Positions 1 through 11,471 of a DNA stretch of 35,658 bases are shown here, one piece after another. Position numbers and translations under genes: made by a program. The stretch comes from Pelargonium cotyledonis (taxonomy: Eukaryota > Streptophyta > Magnoliopsida > Geraniales > Geraniaceae): contig JAYMTA010000186.1 in assembly GCA_036897625.1 (NCBI GenBank), forward strand, positions 1 through 35,658, read 5' to 3'. Under the pieces are notes generated by a model, which worked only from the letters and a program-made list of their open reading frames with translations, was not told the origin of the DNA and did not search any database. The stretch's first letter is position 1; every line of letters starts with the position of its first letter.

Positions 1-2243
1 AATTATTCATTAATTAGAAGTGTTTGTTAAAATTTATTAATTATTAAATTTGTTAAAAATACTCGTGCATCGCACAGATGTATAAAATAAATTAATATAA
101 TATAAAATAAATAAAAAAACGACACCACATAAAAAAAGAAAAGAATATACCTTACAAGAACAAGGGAGCAACCAATCATTTTGAGGATAAGAAAGGGCAT
201 CTTATTTTCTTGCTTGCACCATCCACCTGTTTAATAGCAACCTTTTCCTCTATTAATTAAAGATCATGAAAGTGATGGATGGCTAATTTGGATTTTAGGT
301 AATGTTGTATCTTATTCTCTTTATTTTGGGGCCAATTTAACTATTCTTGTTATAAAAGAGTTGCAAAATTGTATAAATGAGCTCTGTATGTCTAAATTTG
401 GGCGTATTGTATTGCTTAATTTAATTTGTGACAACTTCCAGCATCTAGACTTCAATTTTAATACGAAATATAATCTACTAAACACGTAATGTAATATGTA
501 GATAAAAATAATTAGACGTAAAGATGTAATATTGAGAACGTCTAGTGAAATAAGAGTTTTAATATGTGTGCAAAGATAAACCGTACACGTTTGTAGTACA
601 TACAAAAATCTTAAAAATGAGTTATTACACGTGTGTATGAAATTCAATTAAAAAGATTTAGTGCTAATTAACCCTTTCAAACTAACACAAGAAGAACAAA
701 ATTTAAAAATTATAATGTCACTCAACATTTATTGTGTCACATGAAAATACTTCTCGATACATTCACAATACAACGAGTTCTCATTAATTAATCATATAAT
801 AAATGCTTTTAGGTAAATTTACATTGAAAATTTTCCAAGTTATGAATCACATATTTATGTTTTTAGAATCTCCGATTTTACTTTCTAATCAAAGAGCGAA
901 AAATCATACTCGTATTTAATTATCTTCATAATTCAAAATCTTATCTAACACGTAACATAAAATAACATATAAACACCATTAAAACTAGTAATTATTTGAC
1001 CCTATACATCTTCATCGTGTACGTAACCGGAACAATTAGTCATTATATGCGTCGTGTATTTTCAAAGGTTTCAATCCTATTTCTAAATTTACTTTCTCAA
1101 ACTAGTCGGCTAAAATCAAACTCATATTTATTTACCTTTAACATTCAAATCACCCTATTATATTCATTAATCAAATCAAATTCAATAGCTACTTTCTATT
1201 AATTACCTTCCCTAACATCATTCTTGTGTCTTCAACACAAATTCAATAGCTACTTTCTATTAATTACCTTCCCTAACATCATTCTTGTGTCTTCAACACA
1301 AATTCAATAGCTACTTTCTATTAATTACCTTCCCTAACATCATTCTTGTGTCTTCAACAAATTTAGAGCTTGGTTATATATGTTGTTATCTAAGGATTTG
1401 GATATTTTTAGTTGTCTTGTGAACAAGTGTTCCATTGATATTCAGAAGAAACCCACCAAAACCTCCATTTTTATATATTTTGTCTTCATGTAAACACCAT
1501 ATATATCTACAAGTTTAGGTTTGAGATGACACCACCCATTATTATCATCTAAAATGTGGCTAACCTAATTGATCAAATTACTCCAAATTAAGCCATCCCA
1601 ATCATTAAAGTTGAGAAATGACTCATTTAATTGTTTCAAAAATTAATGGAGTCCACCTCACAAATATTGTCACATTATATGAACCCTCTAGAAGATAATA
1701 GAAGCTTTAATTAGGTTTTGATATTTTTTATAAAAAAATAATAATTTAAAAGTAATAAGATTGTAAAATAAGCTTTAATTAATAAAATGTAACATATCAT
1801 TCATTTTATTGATGATATAGTCGAACTACATTAAAAAAAAATTTACGAGAGCGGAATGATTTTCTAAATCTAAATCTCTTAATAAAATTTCGTTACAAAA
1901 GTAATAGTTTATTCTAAACAAAAATTAATTGAGTTAATTAATACTCATTTTCCTCTAAACTTTGATGTTAAAACTTATAACACAAAAATAAATAAATAAA
2001 TCTCGATTAAACCACTACCGATCAAACAATGATGTCATGGATTGCAATCCAAAACAAGACAACCGAACTAATTAAATATATATGCAAATCCACAGACACT
2101 ATTAATTAAATCATTATTATCATATTAGAACAATTAAATTCAAATAGGTACAGCCAGGAACAAAACAATTTGGTCACATAAACAATGGGTCATGAACCCA
2201 TGACCTAATTACAACAATTATTCTTTATATTGACATTAATTAG
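1..2243. other. AT-rich intergenic region, no gene seen
   Basis: Only short open frames, rich in Ile, Leu, Phe, Ser and Lys, are present, as expected by chance in AT-rich DNA. At 63-75 ctcgtgcatcgcac resembles the hairpin near a Helitron 3' end, but no CTRR terminus follows closely, so it is at best a remnant. The 61-bp minisatellite at 1178-1359 is the clearest structure. Confidence 0.6.
1178..1359. repeat. 61-bp minisatellite, three essentially perfect copies
   Basis: Copies start at 1178, 1239 and 1300, each beginning aaattcaatagctactttct and running to ttgtgtcttcaacac; the third lacks its last bases. No internal substitutions were seen between copies, implying recent expansion or homogenisation. 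Confidence 0.95.
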
Positions 2244-2245
2244 TA

Positions 2246-2446
2246 CTCCATCCGTCTCAAAATGAGTGTTTTCCTTTTTATTTTAAGAAAAATTAAGAAG
2301 TAGTTAGTGTGATATATTTACTATTGTATCCTTATGATCATGTGGTGATAGATTCTAACTAACTTTTTATAAGGTATTATTGACAATTCATGCATAACTA
2401 ACTTACTAGAAAGGAAAACAAGACACTCATTTTAGGACGGAGGAAG
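2246..2446. mobile_element. Stowaway MITE (Tc1/mariner type)
   Basis: The terminal inverted repeats ctccatccgtctcaaaatga and (reverse complement of the right end) cttcctccgtcctaaaatga extend to about 27 bp with few mismatches. TA dinucleotides flank both ends (2244-2245, 2447-2448), the Stowaway target-site duplication. It is 201 bp and non-coding, so it depends on a transposase elsewhere. Confidence 0.88.
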
Positions 2447-2448
2447 TA

Positions 2449-3850
2449 TATGATTATTATTATTCGTCATTATCGTAATGACGATAGAATTTCTGACTAG
2501 AGCACACCCAAAATTTATTCTAATCAATAAATGCCAATTGAGTTTAAATATAAAAATATTTTATTTTTGTCATTCGATTATTTAAATTATAATTATTTTT
2601 GAAACATATTGTTTCATTATTTTAATTTTAATTTAATCTTAAACTTACATCTTGTTTCAAATTAAATACAAATTCTAAATAAAATGAATTGTTGATGGCC
2701 TAAAATAATTTTTAAATAATAGAATGAGTAATACTCCACAATCTCATTTGTTATTTATTTGCAAATATTTAAACATAGATACAAAAAAAATATTTTTGTA
2801 TTTTGAAGACCGAAAAAATTAATATTGTTTATCCATGAAACCATGCGTGCCATTAATAAATGCAAATCAAATGTACCAAACAAACAAAATAAATAAATAA
2901 ATTACATAGGCATGGATCAACACTAGTGGATGCTTCCAAAATATTTGACAGCGTATATTTTCCGAGTGCTCTTTGAATAATATATACAACCACTACACTC
3001 TAATTAAGTTGATTAATTCAATAATTATAATTTATTAGCAAAACTAATCGAGGGGCAGTATATGTTTCTTAATTAAGAACTATGAAGCCGTCATTTTAGA
3101 GGTTAATTTCACATCTTTGTTGCAGGCCAACGTTAAATTCAATAGCCGCCTGATGGCATTGAATGACAAATAATTTACTACTATTTCAAATATGTCAATT
3201 TTACATTACTATTCTAGTGATCATACGTATTAACAAATTTATATTAACTAAAAAATTTAGAATAAAAAGATAAAACTTTATGTTATCTCACCTAATGCAA
3301 AATAAGAGGGTTTCCCGACTTCATCACTACGGTGCATGTATAAGAATGTTTTAGCAATTCGCTTTTTTTTTTTCTTCAAAAAAACTCACAAAAAATTGGT
3401 TCAAAAATGAAGAAAACAAAGTCTTATTGAAAAGAAAAAACATAACTAGGTAGAAGGTTGATATATACTATGATTTGGGCGCTTAGGGCATCTTTAGAGT
3501 AATCGATATAATTTGGAGAAACAATTCTTGTAATTCTTACCCTCTTCTATGTATGATTTGTTTGTTTCCGTTTCAAATCATCAAGTTTTGTTGGTATGTT
3601 ATTCATTCGCAGTGCTGTGTTGGTTATATAGTAATCAAACTCTCACAAACTAGTATATGATGAATGTGTAGATGATAATGAAACGTCTTCTAGTTATCAG
3701 ATAAGATGAACTACTAGTGATGATGGTGATGATTCCAACAAAAAACAAAATTATTTACATTAATTTTGTATTTATCTAATACACAATATATGAACACAAA
3801 GACGATTAAACCACCGCCAACGCAAGCGTTGAGTACATTGATAAACTAAA
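2449..3850. other. Intergenic region, nothing coding recognised
   Basis: AT-rich DNA with frequent stops in all frames and no recognisable repeat ends, RNA gene or protein motif. A T run at 3363-3374 is the only obvious low-complexity tract. Confidence 0.5.
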
Positions 3851-3971
3851 ATACTATAAATCAATAAGTGAAGGAAAGGAAGGTTCGGACTTCTGACTCA
3901 GCCTTGACCATGACTCCAAGAATTCTATTGTTAGTTGCAGGCTTGCAGCCTCCTTCTTGGATGATGCATAT

Positions 3972-4074
3972 CATGCACTCATGTCATGCATGGCATGACA
4001 CATAACATGCATGTCAAATGGATCATGGTCATGATTGATCACACATACATATATGACATGACATGGCATGCATG
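3972..4074. repeat. CATG-rich block (RY-like motif cluster)
   Basis: Thirteen CATG tetramers occur in 103 bp (first at 3972, last at 4071), many within catgcatg or tgcatg, the RY core bound by B3 factors of the ABI3/FUS3/LEC2 class. Because CATG is self-complementary, the left part (about 3979-4003) and right part (about 4050-4075) can also pair as an imperfect hairpin. Confidence 0.75.
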
Positions 4075-4211
4075 AGCAAATACAATATTGGTGTAGGTCA
4101 CATGTGGGACACACAATGTAGTAGTTTGAAAAAGGTTAGGGTTTGGAGGATCTTTTGTTTAGGTGTAAATTATCATTAGCCCTCCAAAAAGCTAGACATG
4201 AAAGGACACTG

Positions 4212-4300
4212 GTGGGTCCCAGTCCACGTCATTTACACGTGGAGCCGTGTTGGACTTTGGTTTTGCACTCCACCCCTCTCCTTAATTGCCGTTTATATAC
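4212..4300 (+). promoter_or_regulatory. Promoter-like module with ABRE and TATA box
   Basis: gtgggtcc (4212-4219, TCP-like), cacgtc, acacgtgg (CACGTG at 4236-4241, an ABRE) and tttatatac (4292-4300, TATA-like) are arranged in usual promoter order just downstream of the RY-like block. No protein gene follows within 6 kb, so any transcript would be non-coding or the module may be a relic. The 68-codon frame over it looks like chance. Confidence 0.4.
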
Positions 4301-4510
4301 CAGACAACGAATATTTCAATTTTCATTTCTTATAATGCAATTGATCTAATTTTTGGTTGTGAAAGATTAAGACAAAATCGGTTTGGAAAGCACGCAACAC
4401 GGATAACATGACATTGGCCAGTAGCAACTGAAGTGGAATTGTTTTGAATAGTTTGTTATACTTGCGTGATACTCTCTAAATTTTTTGAAGATTTGAGTTG
4501 TACGTTTTAT

Positions 4511-4628
4511 TTAAGAACTTAAGAATCTCGTAGCAGATGTTCACAGGAGGAGGAGAGAAACAAATAGATTAAGAACTTAAGAATCTCGTACCAGATGTTC
4601 ATAGGAGGAGGAGAGAAACAAATTGATT
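4511..4628. repeat. 58-bp tandem duplication
   Basis: Two copies start at 4511 and 4569, each beginning ttaagaacttaagaatctcg and continuing through a ggaggaggagagaaacaaat tract. They differ at about three positions. Confidence 0.88.
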
Positions 4629-4664
4629 AGAGCTCACTTACTTTTAAATTTGAAGGTGATTAAT

Positions 4665-4696
4665 ACACATATGAGTGCATACACATATGAGTGCAT
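4665..4696. repeat. 16-bp perfect tandem duplication
   Basis: acacatatgagtgcat occurs twice back to back at 4665-4680 and 4681-4696. Confidence 0.9.
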
Positions 4697-6160
4697 ATCA
4701 CTTTTACTCAACAAATAAACTTAGTATTATTGTGAAAAATGAATATAACTCGTGCTTATCAATCTGATTAAATTCGATGAAATCATACTCGATTTCAACA
4801 TATCAACATCAAATCCAATTCACAATTAGTTTTAGTTAGAAATTTAAACACCATATGAAAATATTATTATAACAAACAATTCCGTTCATATTCTCCTCTA
4901 AGTAAAGACATCTTGGATATTTCGAATTACACAAAAAAGTAACTTGCGCTTGATCGTTTCCTAAAACAAGACATATATTACAAAATGTTAAGTAAAATTT
5001 CCATTATAAGCTTATAAAAAATGAAATTTATATTGAGATGCATGTTCGGATAGATTTAAAACCATTTGTCATAAAGTGAACTAGTCAAATCCATCTACAA
5101 AATCATCACAATTTTCTCCATATAAATCCATTTTCTTGTCACAATCTCAATAAGAAACTTGGGCAAAACCCTTAGATGATGATCATATATTCCAAATACA
5201 CATTCTTAGTCCTAAAAATGAGTTACATATAGTCATAGGCATGGATTCATTTGTGCATGTCTCTCTCATTGAATCACACATTGAGGGCATGATGTTCTCT
5301 TCTAACCGGAAACATATAAGAAACCAAATCCTTTACGCAATGTAATTAACTTAGCTTTTTATTGCACCAACCACATACAAACACAAATGCACACTAAAAT
5401 CAACTCCTAAAAATGCAAACAACCAAACAAAAGACAAAATCCTAATTTTGGATAGAATTTTGTTAGACATCTATGTTGGCTTAAATGTGTGTTTGGTCTT
5501 TATTTCAAATGAGAAAAAACTAGTTTAGTTGATTATCACATCAACATGTTTTGAAAATCAAATTGATATGTGACTCTTTTGATTAATTAAATAATTGTTT
5601 TGAGAATTTCTTAGTTCAATATTGGTTCGACATGTTTAACTTAGAAATTCTGATTAAACAAATGTTATCGATAAGTTGTTGAGCACGCCGTATCAAAATA
5701 CATAATGTTTCGTTATTAATTGATTAGGAATTGTCAATGCACTGATTATAGAAACGTTATTTAATTTTTTTCTTATGTTAGTGTATTAGATTCAAATTTT
5801 ATGTTGATCTATTTTTTTCTTTTACGTTCTTTCAAAAATGTTATTGAACAAAAAGATATCAATGCTTTAAGGACCCAACTCATTGGATCCTTTTTACCCT
5901 TACCAAATTGAGACCTCTTACCTGAAATATGTGAGTGTTGCTTCACAATACAATGTGAATATTTGCCTTAATTTCACTTCAATGAAACTTCAAACACAAG
6001 GCATGTGTGTTTTTCAATATATATATATATAAATAAAGGAGAACCCTCCTTGACACGTTTCTTCTCCTAAAATTTTACAATATAAATTTTTTTAATTCAT
6101 TTTCTTTTCTCTATTTTACCATTATCTCCAATTCTCCACAATTACAGTTGCATGACCACT

Positions 6161-6268
6161 AATACTGCAGAATTAATTTATTTTTTAGTTAGTTGTAATT
6201 TTATGGCTACTTTTTATGCCATTTTAAATACTGCAGAATTAATTTATTTTTTAGTTAGTTGTAATTTT
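6161..6268. repeat. 42-bp direct repeat inside the Helitron
   Basis: aatactgcagaattaattta and the following ttttttagttagttgtaatttt occur at 6161-6202 and again at 6227-6268, a 66-bp offset. Confidence 0.85.
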
Positions 6269-7293
6269 CTTTTATTTTTTTAACTAATTAGTTGTAATTC
6301 AAATTTTTTTTTTGGGAAAAGTTATAGTTTCTCTTCTTCTCCATCTAATTTTATTTGAAAGAATTTTTTAGAGAATTTTTCCCCATAAATTGTAATTCAA
6401 CAAAAAACAGTTTTTTATAAATAAAAAAAAGAAACAACAGTTTTCTTTACGGTTTTATATTTCAAAAAATAGTTTTTTTTTTCTTTAGATATTATAGTAA
6501 TATATGCGGTGCCAAAACTCAGCTTCTTTTTCCCACCCTCAATTGTTGTTCCTTTTATGAGGAACTCAAGTTTCCTCTTCATTTTATTTCTCCGTTGTGC
6601 TGTTTGAGGTTTGTTTTTTTTTTTTTAATGAAAAAGTACATTTGTTTATTTCCTCCATATATTTCTTTTTTCACCCAAAATAGATCTTTTGTTTAGCTTT
6701 CTCTTTCCTATATATAATTAGGATTTTTTTCCTAACATTAGTTCAAAACCATCTTAGTTCTTTTCTTCGATAATGATTTCTTTTTCTCACTGTACACACA
6801 ATAGTCGCCATTCAAGTTATATCTTTCATGAATTTTGTAGTTGTTGAATACCTTTTCAGCCAAGAAATGCATATAAAAATTTGGAAGCATAAAAAATTAA
6901 AACCTTCTCAGGATTTAATTTTCCACAATTGTCCACAATATAAATTCTTAGAATTTTTTACTCAACGGATTCCTCAATCTGTTAATGTTGGAGCATGATA
7001 ACAATACAAATTTGTAATAAAAATTGATGATGTTAGTGATAAGCATTACATTTGTATATATTTGATTAATTTGAGTTCTTTATTAAAATATATCGTATCA
7101 ACATTTATTTTAAAACATAAATAATCTATATATATATAGCACTACCAGAGCAATATTTATTTTTCAATCAGTTAAATTAATATTAAACTGCTACAAGTTT
7201 TATTTTAAAAAAACTACTACAGGTTCTCTTTTTTATCCGACAGTTTTCTTCTTCTCCATTTACTTTTTTTTTAGTACCTAATATCAATAAAGC

Positions 7294-7602
7294 AATGCTA
7301 TTTGCCTCAAAAATTGTACAAAATTATTTGTACAAAATGATGTGTCAGCCAATGGAATATGACACATCAACTATCTCATCAATGACTTGGCCTAATTATA
7401 ACACGCCATATGTACAATAAATTTCATATACCAAGCGCTCCGCGCCAAAAATTCATGAGAGGGTAGTGGTATCATATATGTCGGATAATTATTTGTCGAA
7501 ACTTGATTTTAAGCACAAAAAGACGAAAAATGTGTCTGCCACATAGACTGCCACGTCACTTTGTACAAAAAAATTTGTACAATATTTGAGACATTTAGCA
7601 TT
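7294..7602. mobile_element. MITE with about 55-bp terminal inverted repeats, nested in the Helitron
   Basis: The left arm, aatgctatttgcctcaaaaa onward, is mirrored by the right arm, whose reverse complement starts aatgctaaatgtctcaaata; both continue through ttgtacaaa...ttgtacaaa and tgtcag or ggcag. It is about 309 bp, non-coding and of unassigned superfamily. The arms differ at roughly one base in five, suggesting an old copy. Confidence 0.7.
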
Positions 7603-7619
7603 TTTCATATTAATATTTT

Positions 7620-7715
7620 AAGCAATTTTTCCTTTTCATGATAAAAAAACAGTTATTTTCCTTTTCACGATAAAAAACAATTATTTTCCTTTTAACTTTT
7701 CTTTTCCATCGTAAA
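7620..7715. repeat. Degenerate short tandem repeat
   Basis: Three to four loose copies of a roughly 28-bp unit around ttttccttttcacgataaaaa. Copies vary in A and T run length. Confidence 0.55.
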
Positions 7716-7907
7716 AACCAGTTTTTTTTTTTTTAAATATACACATTTTCTATGAATAACTTTACACTTTTAACAATTGCCGTTAATTTCTTTTCCATGA
7801 CTATTAAAAAACTTCTCAGGGAATTTTTTTTGCAAAAAAAAAAAAAAAAAAAAAAGATATTCACAGTTCTACTACTTAGAAATAGAATAACCTATTTTGA
7901 TACTCTC

Positions 7908-8021
7908 TGAGGAAACATATTTTATACAATTTTGTTTTAATATTTTTTGTATTATTTTTGTTTGAATTGCAGTAATTGCAATACTAATCTTGGTTTTAAC
8001 TATTTAAAATATGTTTCCTCA
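7908..8021. repeat. 17-bp perfect inverted repeat (foldback)
   Basis: tgaggaaacatatttta at 7908-7924 is exactly complementary to taaaatatgtttcctca at 8005-8021, with an 80-bp AT-rich loop. It lies inside the Helitron-like element. Confidence 0.85.
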
Positions 8022-8882
8022 GTTTTATGTTATGTTATTTTAATTTTGTTATTTTTGTTGATGCATTTTGATTATTAAATGAGTTTCACCTTATATTAAT
8101 TTATTTTTTTATTTTTGTTATTTATTGTTGTTTGTACTATTACATTTCCAATTTGTTTTGCGGTTGGACTAGACTAATCAATTTTATTATTTTCATTTAG
8201 TTGTGTATTTTATGTGTTGGATTATTCGATAAAATTTTATGTTGTTGACTTATTTGTTCATCAAATATGAGTTGATTTGTTGACTCTTTTTATCTGGTTA
8301 TATATGAATGGAATAATGGACATGATGATTGTTGAGTTGATTTGACATTAGGGCGAAGATGAGATAATAGATATAGATTTATCTAACCACAAGTGGCTAA
8401 CTAACGATCTTCATGTTATAATTCACAGCAAATGTATGATTTGAATTCTAATATGCATTCAAATGGCTAACTGACGATCTTCATGTTATCATTATGATAC
8501 TCGATATTGTTTGCATGTTTGTTCAAACTCTATAAAAGAAAATACAAATTTATTCAAGTTGTAATTGAGTTTTGATTATTTAATTAATTCGGGTCAATGT
8601 TTTGTATTGGGTACGGATTGAGCTCAAACGCCAATTCTTGTAACCCACAAGTCATAAACCATTCAAAAATAAATATCTCATGTGTGGTTCATATGTTGTA
8701 AAACTTCAAATTGCAAAGACTCAACCTCATATTTCTACTAATTCACTCATTCTTTCTTTAGAATTATGATATGTATATATCACTATCATGAACAACCATT
8801 TTTTATTCATATATATAATATTTTAACTGATAAAAAGAATAGCTTATGTACCCCACGTGCATCGCGCGGGATCTCCATCTAG

Positions 8883-10815
8883 TATATATATATAAACACT
8901 CCTTATTCACATAATTAATTATTTATAATTTGATTTTAGTGATATATATGGAAATTTTTATTTAATGTACTAAAAAAATAATTAAGTTAAAAGTTGAAAA
9001 TGTCCATTTGAGTGATGTCTTATCCATTTGTGTTCAATGACCATGTGTTTGAATTGGTTTATTTTACCTTTATAAAATAAATTAACGTTAGCTAACAAAC
9101 ATATTATTTTATGACAATTTTTTTAAAAAGCAAATAAAAAGTCTAAAAGTTGATGATATTAGAATTGAATTAACATAGTGTTGATATATATGTTGACAAC
9201 CCACGTTGTTACTCTTTAATGGTCTGGTTTGTTGGTATTATTCAATGTCTATTATTGACAAAATTAATAAAGTTAGTCTCATTTTATTTTCAAGTGTTTT
9301 TTTTACTAAACATAAGAAACTTATTTTTTTTTACCCCAAAAAAAAAAAAAAGGGAGTTTGATTTTCTTGACTCCAGGGTTCTAAGTTTCAGCCTTAGAAC
9401 AAAACCACCAGCTTCATGCATGTGGTTTTTGACTTTCAATAAGGGCAGGTTGGTAATTTGGATTTGAACTCGTAGGTAGCTGCTGAATTTTGGTATGTAT
9501 ATTTCGAATTGGGGTAGTCTAGTTAGACGCGATCGTTTCTTGGATTGGGTTAATTTGACAAATTTGCACTCACACGAGCTTTGGCTGATTGTGTAATTAC
9601 TTCAATGTCTTCTTTGTTTCACGTGTAATTACAAAAATAACTCTAATCCTAATAAGCATATTCAATCTCCATATCTCATATGTAACACGATATGGTTGAT
9701 ACAAATTTGACGCGAGTCGGTAAATAGTTCAACAGACTATTTGTTGAGTCGGATTTGACATTACGCGAACATGCATACATAATAGATAGATCCTAAAGAA
9801 TGTCCTCTTATTCTAAAATGGGCTGACATGAGGTTATGTAGGTTAAGGTAGATCAACCCATCTTGGGCCAGCCCAGCCCATTATTAATATTTGGGGAACA
9901 TTTTTTTTCCTATTTTGTTATAACCTTGTTTGGGAAACTTAATATCCCACATACCACAAGTCTAAATCCTGCATTGACATATTTCCATGAGCGATACCAG
10001 ACTCCCCGGGCGGTCTCACGGGGTGTTGGGTGTTGGAGGTGTCATGAGAGTGATGTGTGCTTGGTGACATTGCATGAAGCTATGACTCGTATGATTTTGT
10101 GCTAGGAACTAAAAGCTCCAAGCTGATAGAGTTTTGACCGAGATTGAGAGCCATCCACACGAGAGAGGAGACGTGTCGGAGAATGAGCGAGAGCCATAAA
10201 TTGGGGAGATGTAGGGAAGTGTTTAGAGTAATCAAATGATACTCTAAAGTTGCTTATATTATTTGAGAAAGTGAAAAAAAAGTTGCAACGCGACAAATTT
10301 CAATTAGGTTAGGAGAGTGAAGCTAAAGTTCGTGTCCAAGCTTAATCACTAGTGTGGCCATAATGCATTTGTTGACACTAGCCTTTTCTTTCTCATTTGC
10401 GTGATTGGTTGTTTCAACACGGTATGAGACGTGCCTTACACGTGAGTTCTGTTAATTCTTATAGACATTAACGTCTTATCATCTTTAATACGTTGCGCTA
10501 ATGTCAGGACCGCAAGCGTGGGATTATCCACGCCTTTAGCCATATTTTTCTCACTCTTTCGATTTCAATAGTTTCCATTTAATTTGATTTCACGTGAGTC
10601 GATATAATATTCTTTGTAAGCTCATACTTAGTCCGAACATATTGTAATAATATAATGCCACCGAGCTATTTCAATAAAACTATTGTACGAAAATTTGGAC
10701 ACACCTATGAACATAAAGTGCCAATCCTGGGTCACTAGTTTTTATATTGTCTCTTCCACATTCTTATTTAATCAACACCAACAAATGAAAAATAAAAAAA
10801 TCATTTTTTTCTAAA
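8883..10815. other. Intergenic region upstream of acylphosphatase
   Basis: No gene recognised. The stretch around 9930-10110, with aatatcccacat and a short GC-rich palindrome near 10003-10023, resembles degraded LTR-type repeat sequence but lacks defined ends. The acylphosphatase promoter should lie in the last few hundred bases; no strong TATA box was identified. Confidence 0.45.
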
Positions 10816-11471
10816 ATGGCATCATCGTCGTCATCATCAGCAACAATAGCAAATGCAATTTCACAGCCACAGATCAATCTCAGTCTCAGGCCCATGACCA
10901 CTCTCAATAACATCCTCCGACAGCAACACAGAACCAGATTCCTCACTTTCTGGAACTCTCCACACAAATCGACCCACTCTCTTCCACAAACCTTACCCAT
11001 TGTTTCTCTTCGATCTCCTTTCTCATCCATGGCGTCTCCTCAAGCCGACTCAGCCTCGCAACCCTCAGCCAAAACGGTGCGTCTCAATATCCATCTCCAC
11101 TTCACCGTTTTGAATAATGGGTCGCGTCAAAATTTGATTTTTGTTGTTGGATTGAATCGGTGTTGAGAGATTGAGTAATGGGTTTTGCTGTTGGTGCCGT
11201 GTAGGTTAGGGTTGTGGTGAAGGGTCGAGTCCAGGGGGTTTTCTATAGGAACTGGACGGTGGAGAACGCTAAGCAATTGGGCCTCAATGGTTGGGTTCGG
11301 AATCGGAGGGATGGTTCGGTTGAGGCTCTGTTTTCTGGAAACCCTGACTCAGTGACTGAGATGGAGCAGCGGTGCCGCCGAGGTCCGCCGGCGGCGGTGG
11401 TCACTGGGTTTGAGGTTTTCCCTTCCAACGATGATCCTGGCACTGGATTTGAGCGTAAACAAACAGCTTGA
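10816..11471 (+). CDS. Acylphosphatase, probably plastid- or organelle-targeted
   Basis: Acylphosphatase hydrolyses the carboxyl-phosphate bond of acyl phosphates. Two exons, 10816-11076 and 11205-11471, are joined in phase by a GT-AG intron and encode 175 aa. The catalytic domain is residues 88-175. The GRVQGVFYR loop (94-102) carries the expected phosphate-binding Arg102, and GWVRNRRDGSVE (116-127) carries the catalytic Asn120. The domain alone is about the usual 90-100 aa. The first ~85 residues are an extension rich in Ser, Thr, Gln and Arg and poor in acidic residues, which looks like a transit peptide; plant homologues such as At5g03370 have a similar extension. The first ATG has A at -3 and G at +4. 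A second in-frame ATG at 11029 (Met72) would give a domain-only 104-aa protein. Family assignment is very secure; localisation is inferred. Confidence 0.93.

Larger units (their letters stand above)
4350..6013. other. Intergenic region downstream of the promoter-like module
   Basis: No open frame above chance and no RNA gene recognised. It contains a 58-bp duplication (4511-4628) and a 16-bp duplication (4665-4696), described separately. The remainder is ordinary AT-rich sequence. Confidence 0.5.
6014..8882 (+). mobile_element. Probable non-autonomous Helitron
   Basis: The left end reads tc followed by an AT tract, aaataaaggagaa and tgacacgt, the usual look of plant Helitron 5' ends. The right end has a GC-rich hairpin (cccacgtgcatcgcgcggg, 8852-8870) eight bases before CTAG at 8879-8882, followed by T, as expected for a CTRR terminus and A/T target. 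No Rep or helicase coding is seen in the 2.9 kb interior, which contains a nested MITE, repeated segments and a foldback. The base before the 5' TC is T rather than A, so the left boundary is less certain than the right. Confidence 0.55.

Noticed and set aside
63-80. Helitron-type hairpin at the left edge
   Set aside because: The short gtgc-atc-gcac stem is suggestive, but no CTRR terminus follows and the element body would lie outside the window.
4143-4349. 68-codon open frame over the ABRE/TATA module
   Set aside because: It overlaps promoter-like motifs, has no recognisable domain and is within chance length.
9219-9467. 82-codon open frame rich in Leu, Phe and Lys
   Set aside because: It runs through a poly-A tract (Lys run) and AT-rich DNA with no start context or homology.
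9941-9990. Possible snRNA promoter (USE-like atcccacat plus TATA-like catattt)
   Set aside because: The downstream sequence does not match U1-U6 or U3 RNA starts; it is more likely part of a degraded repeat.
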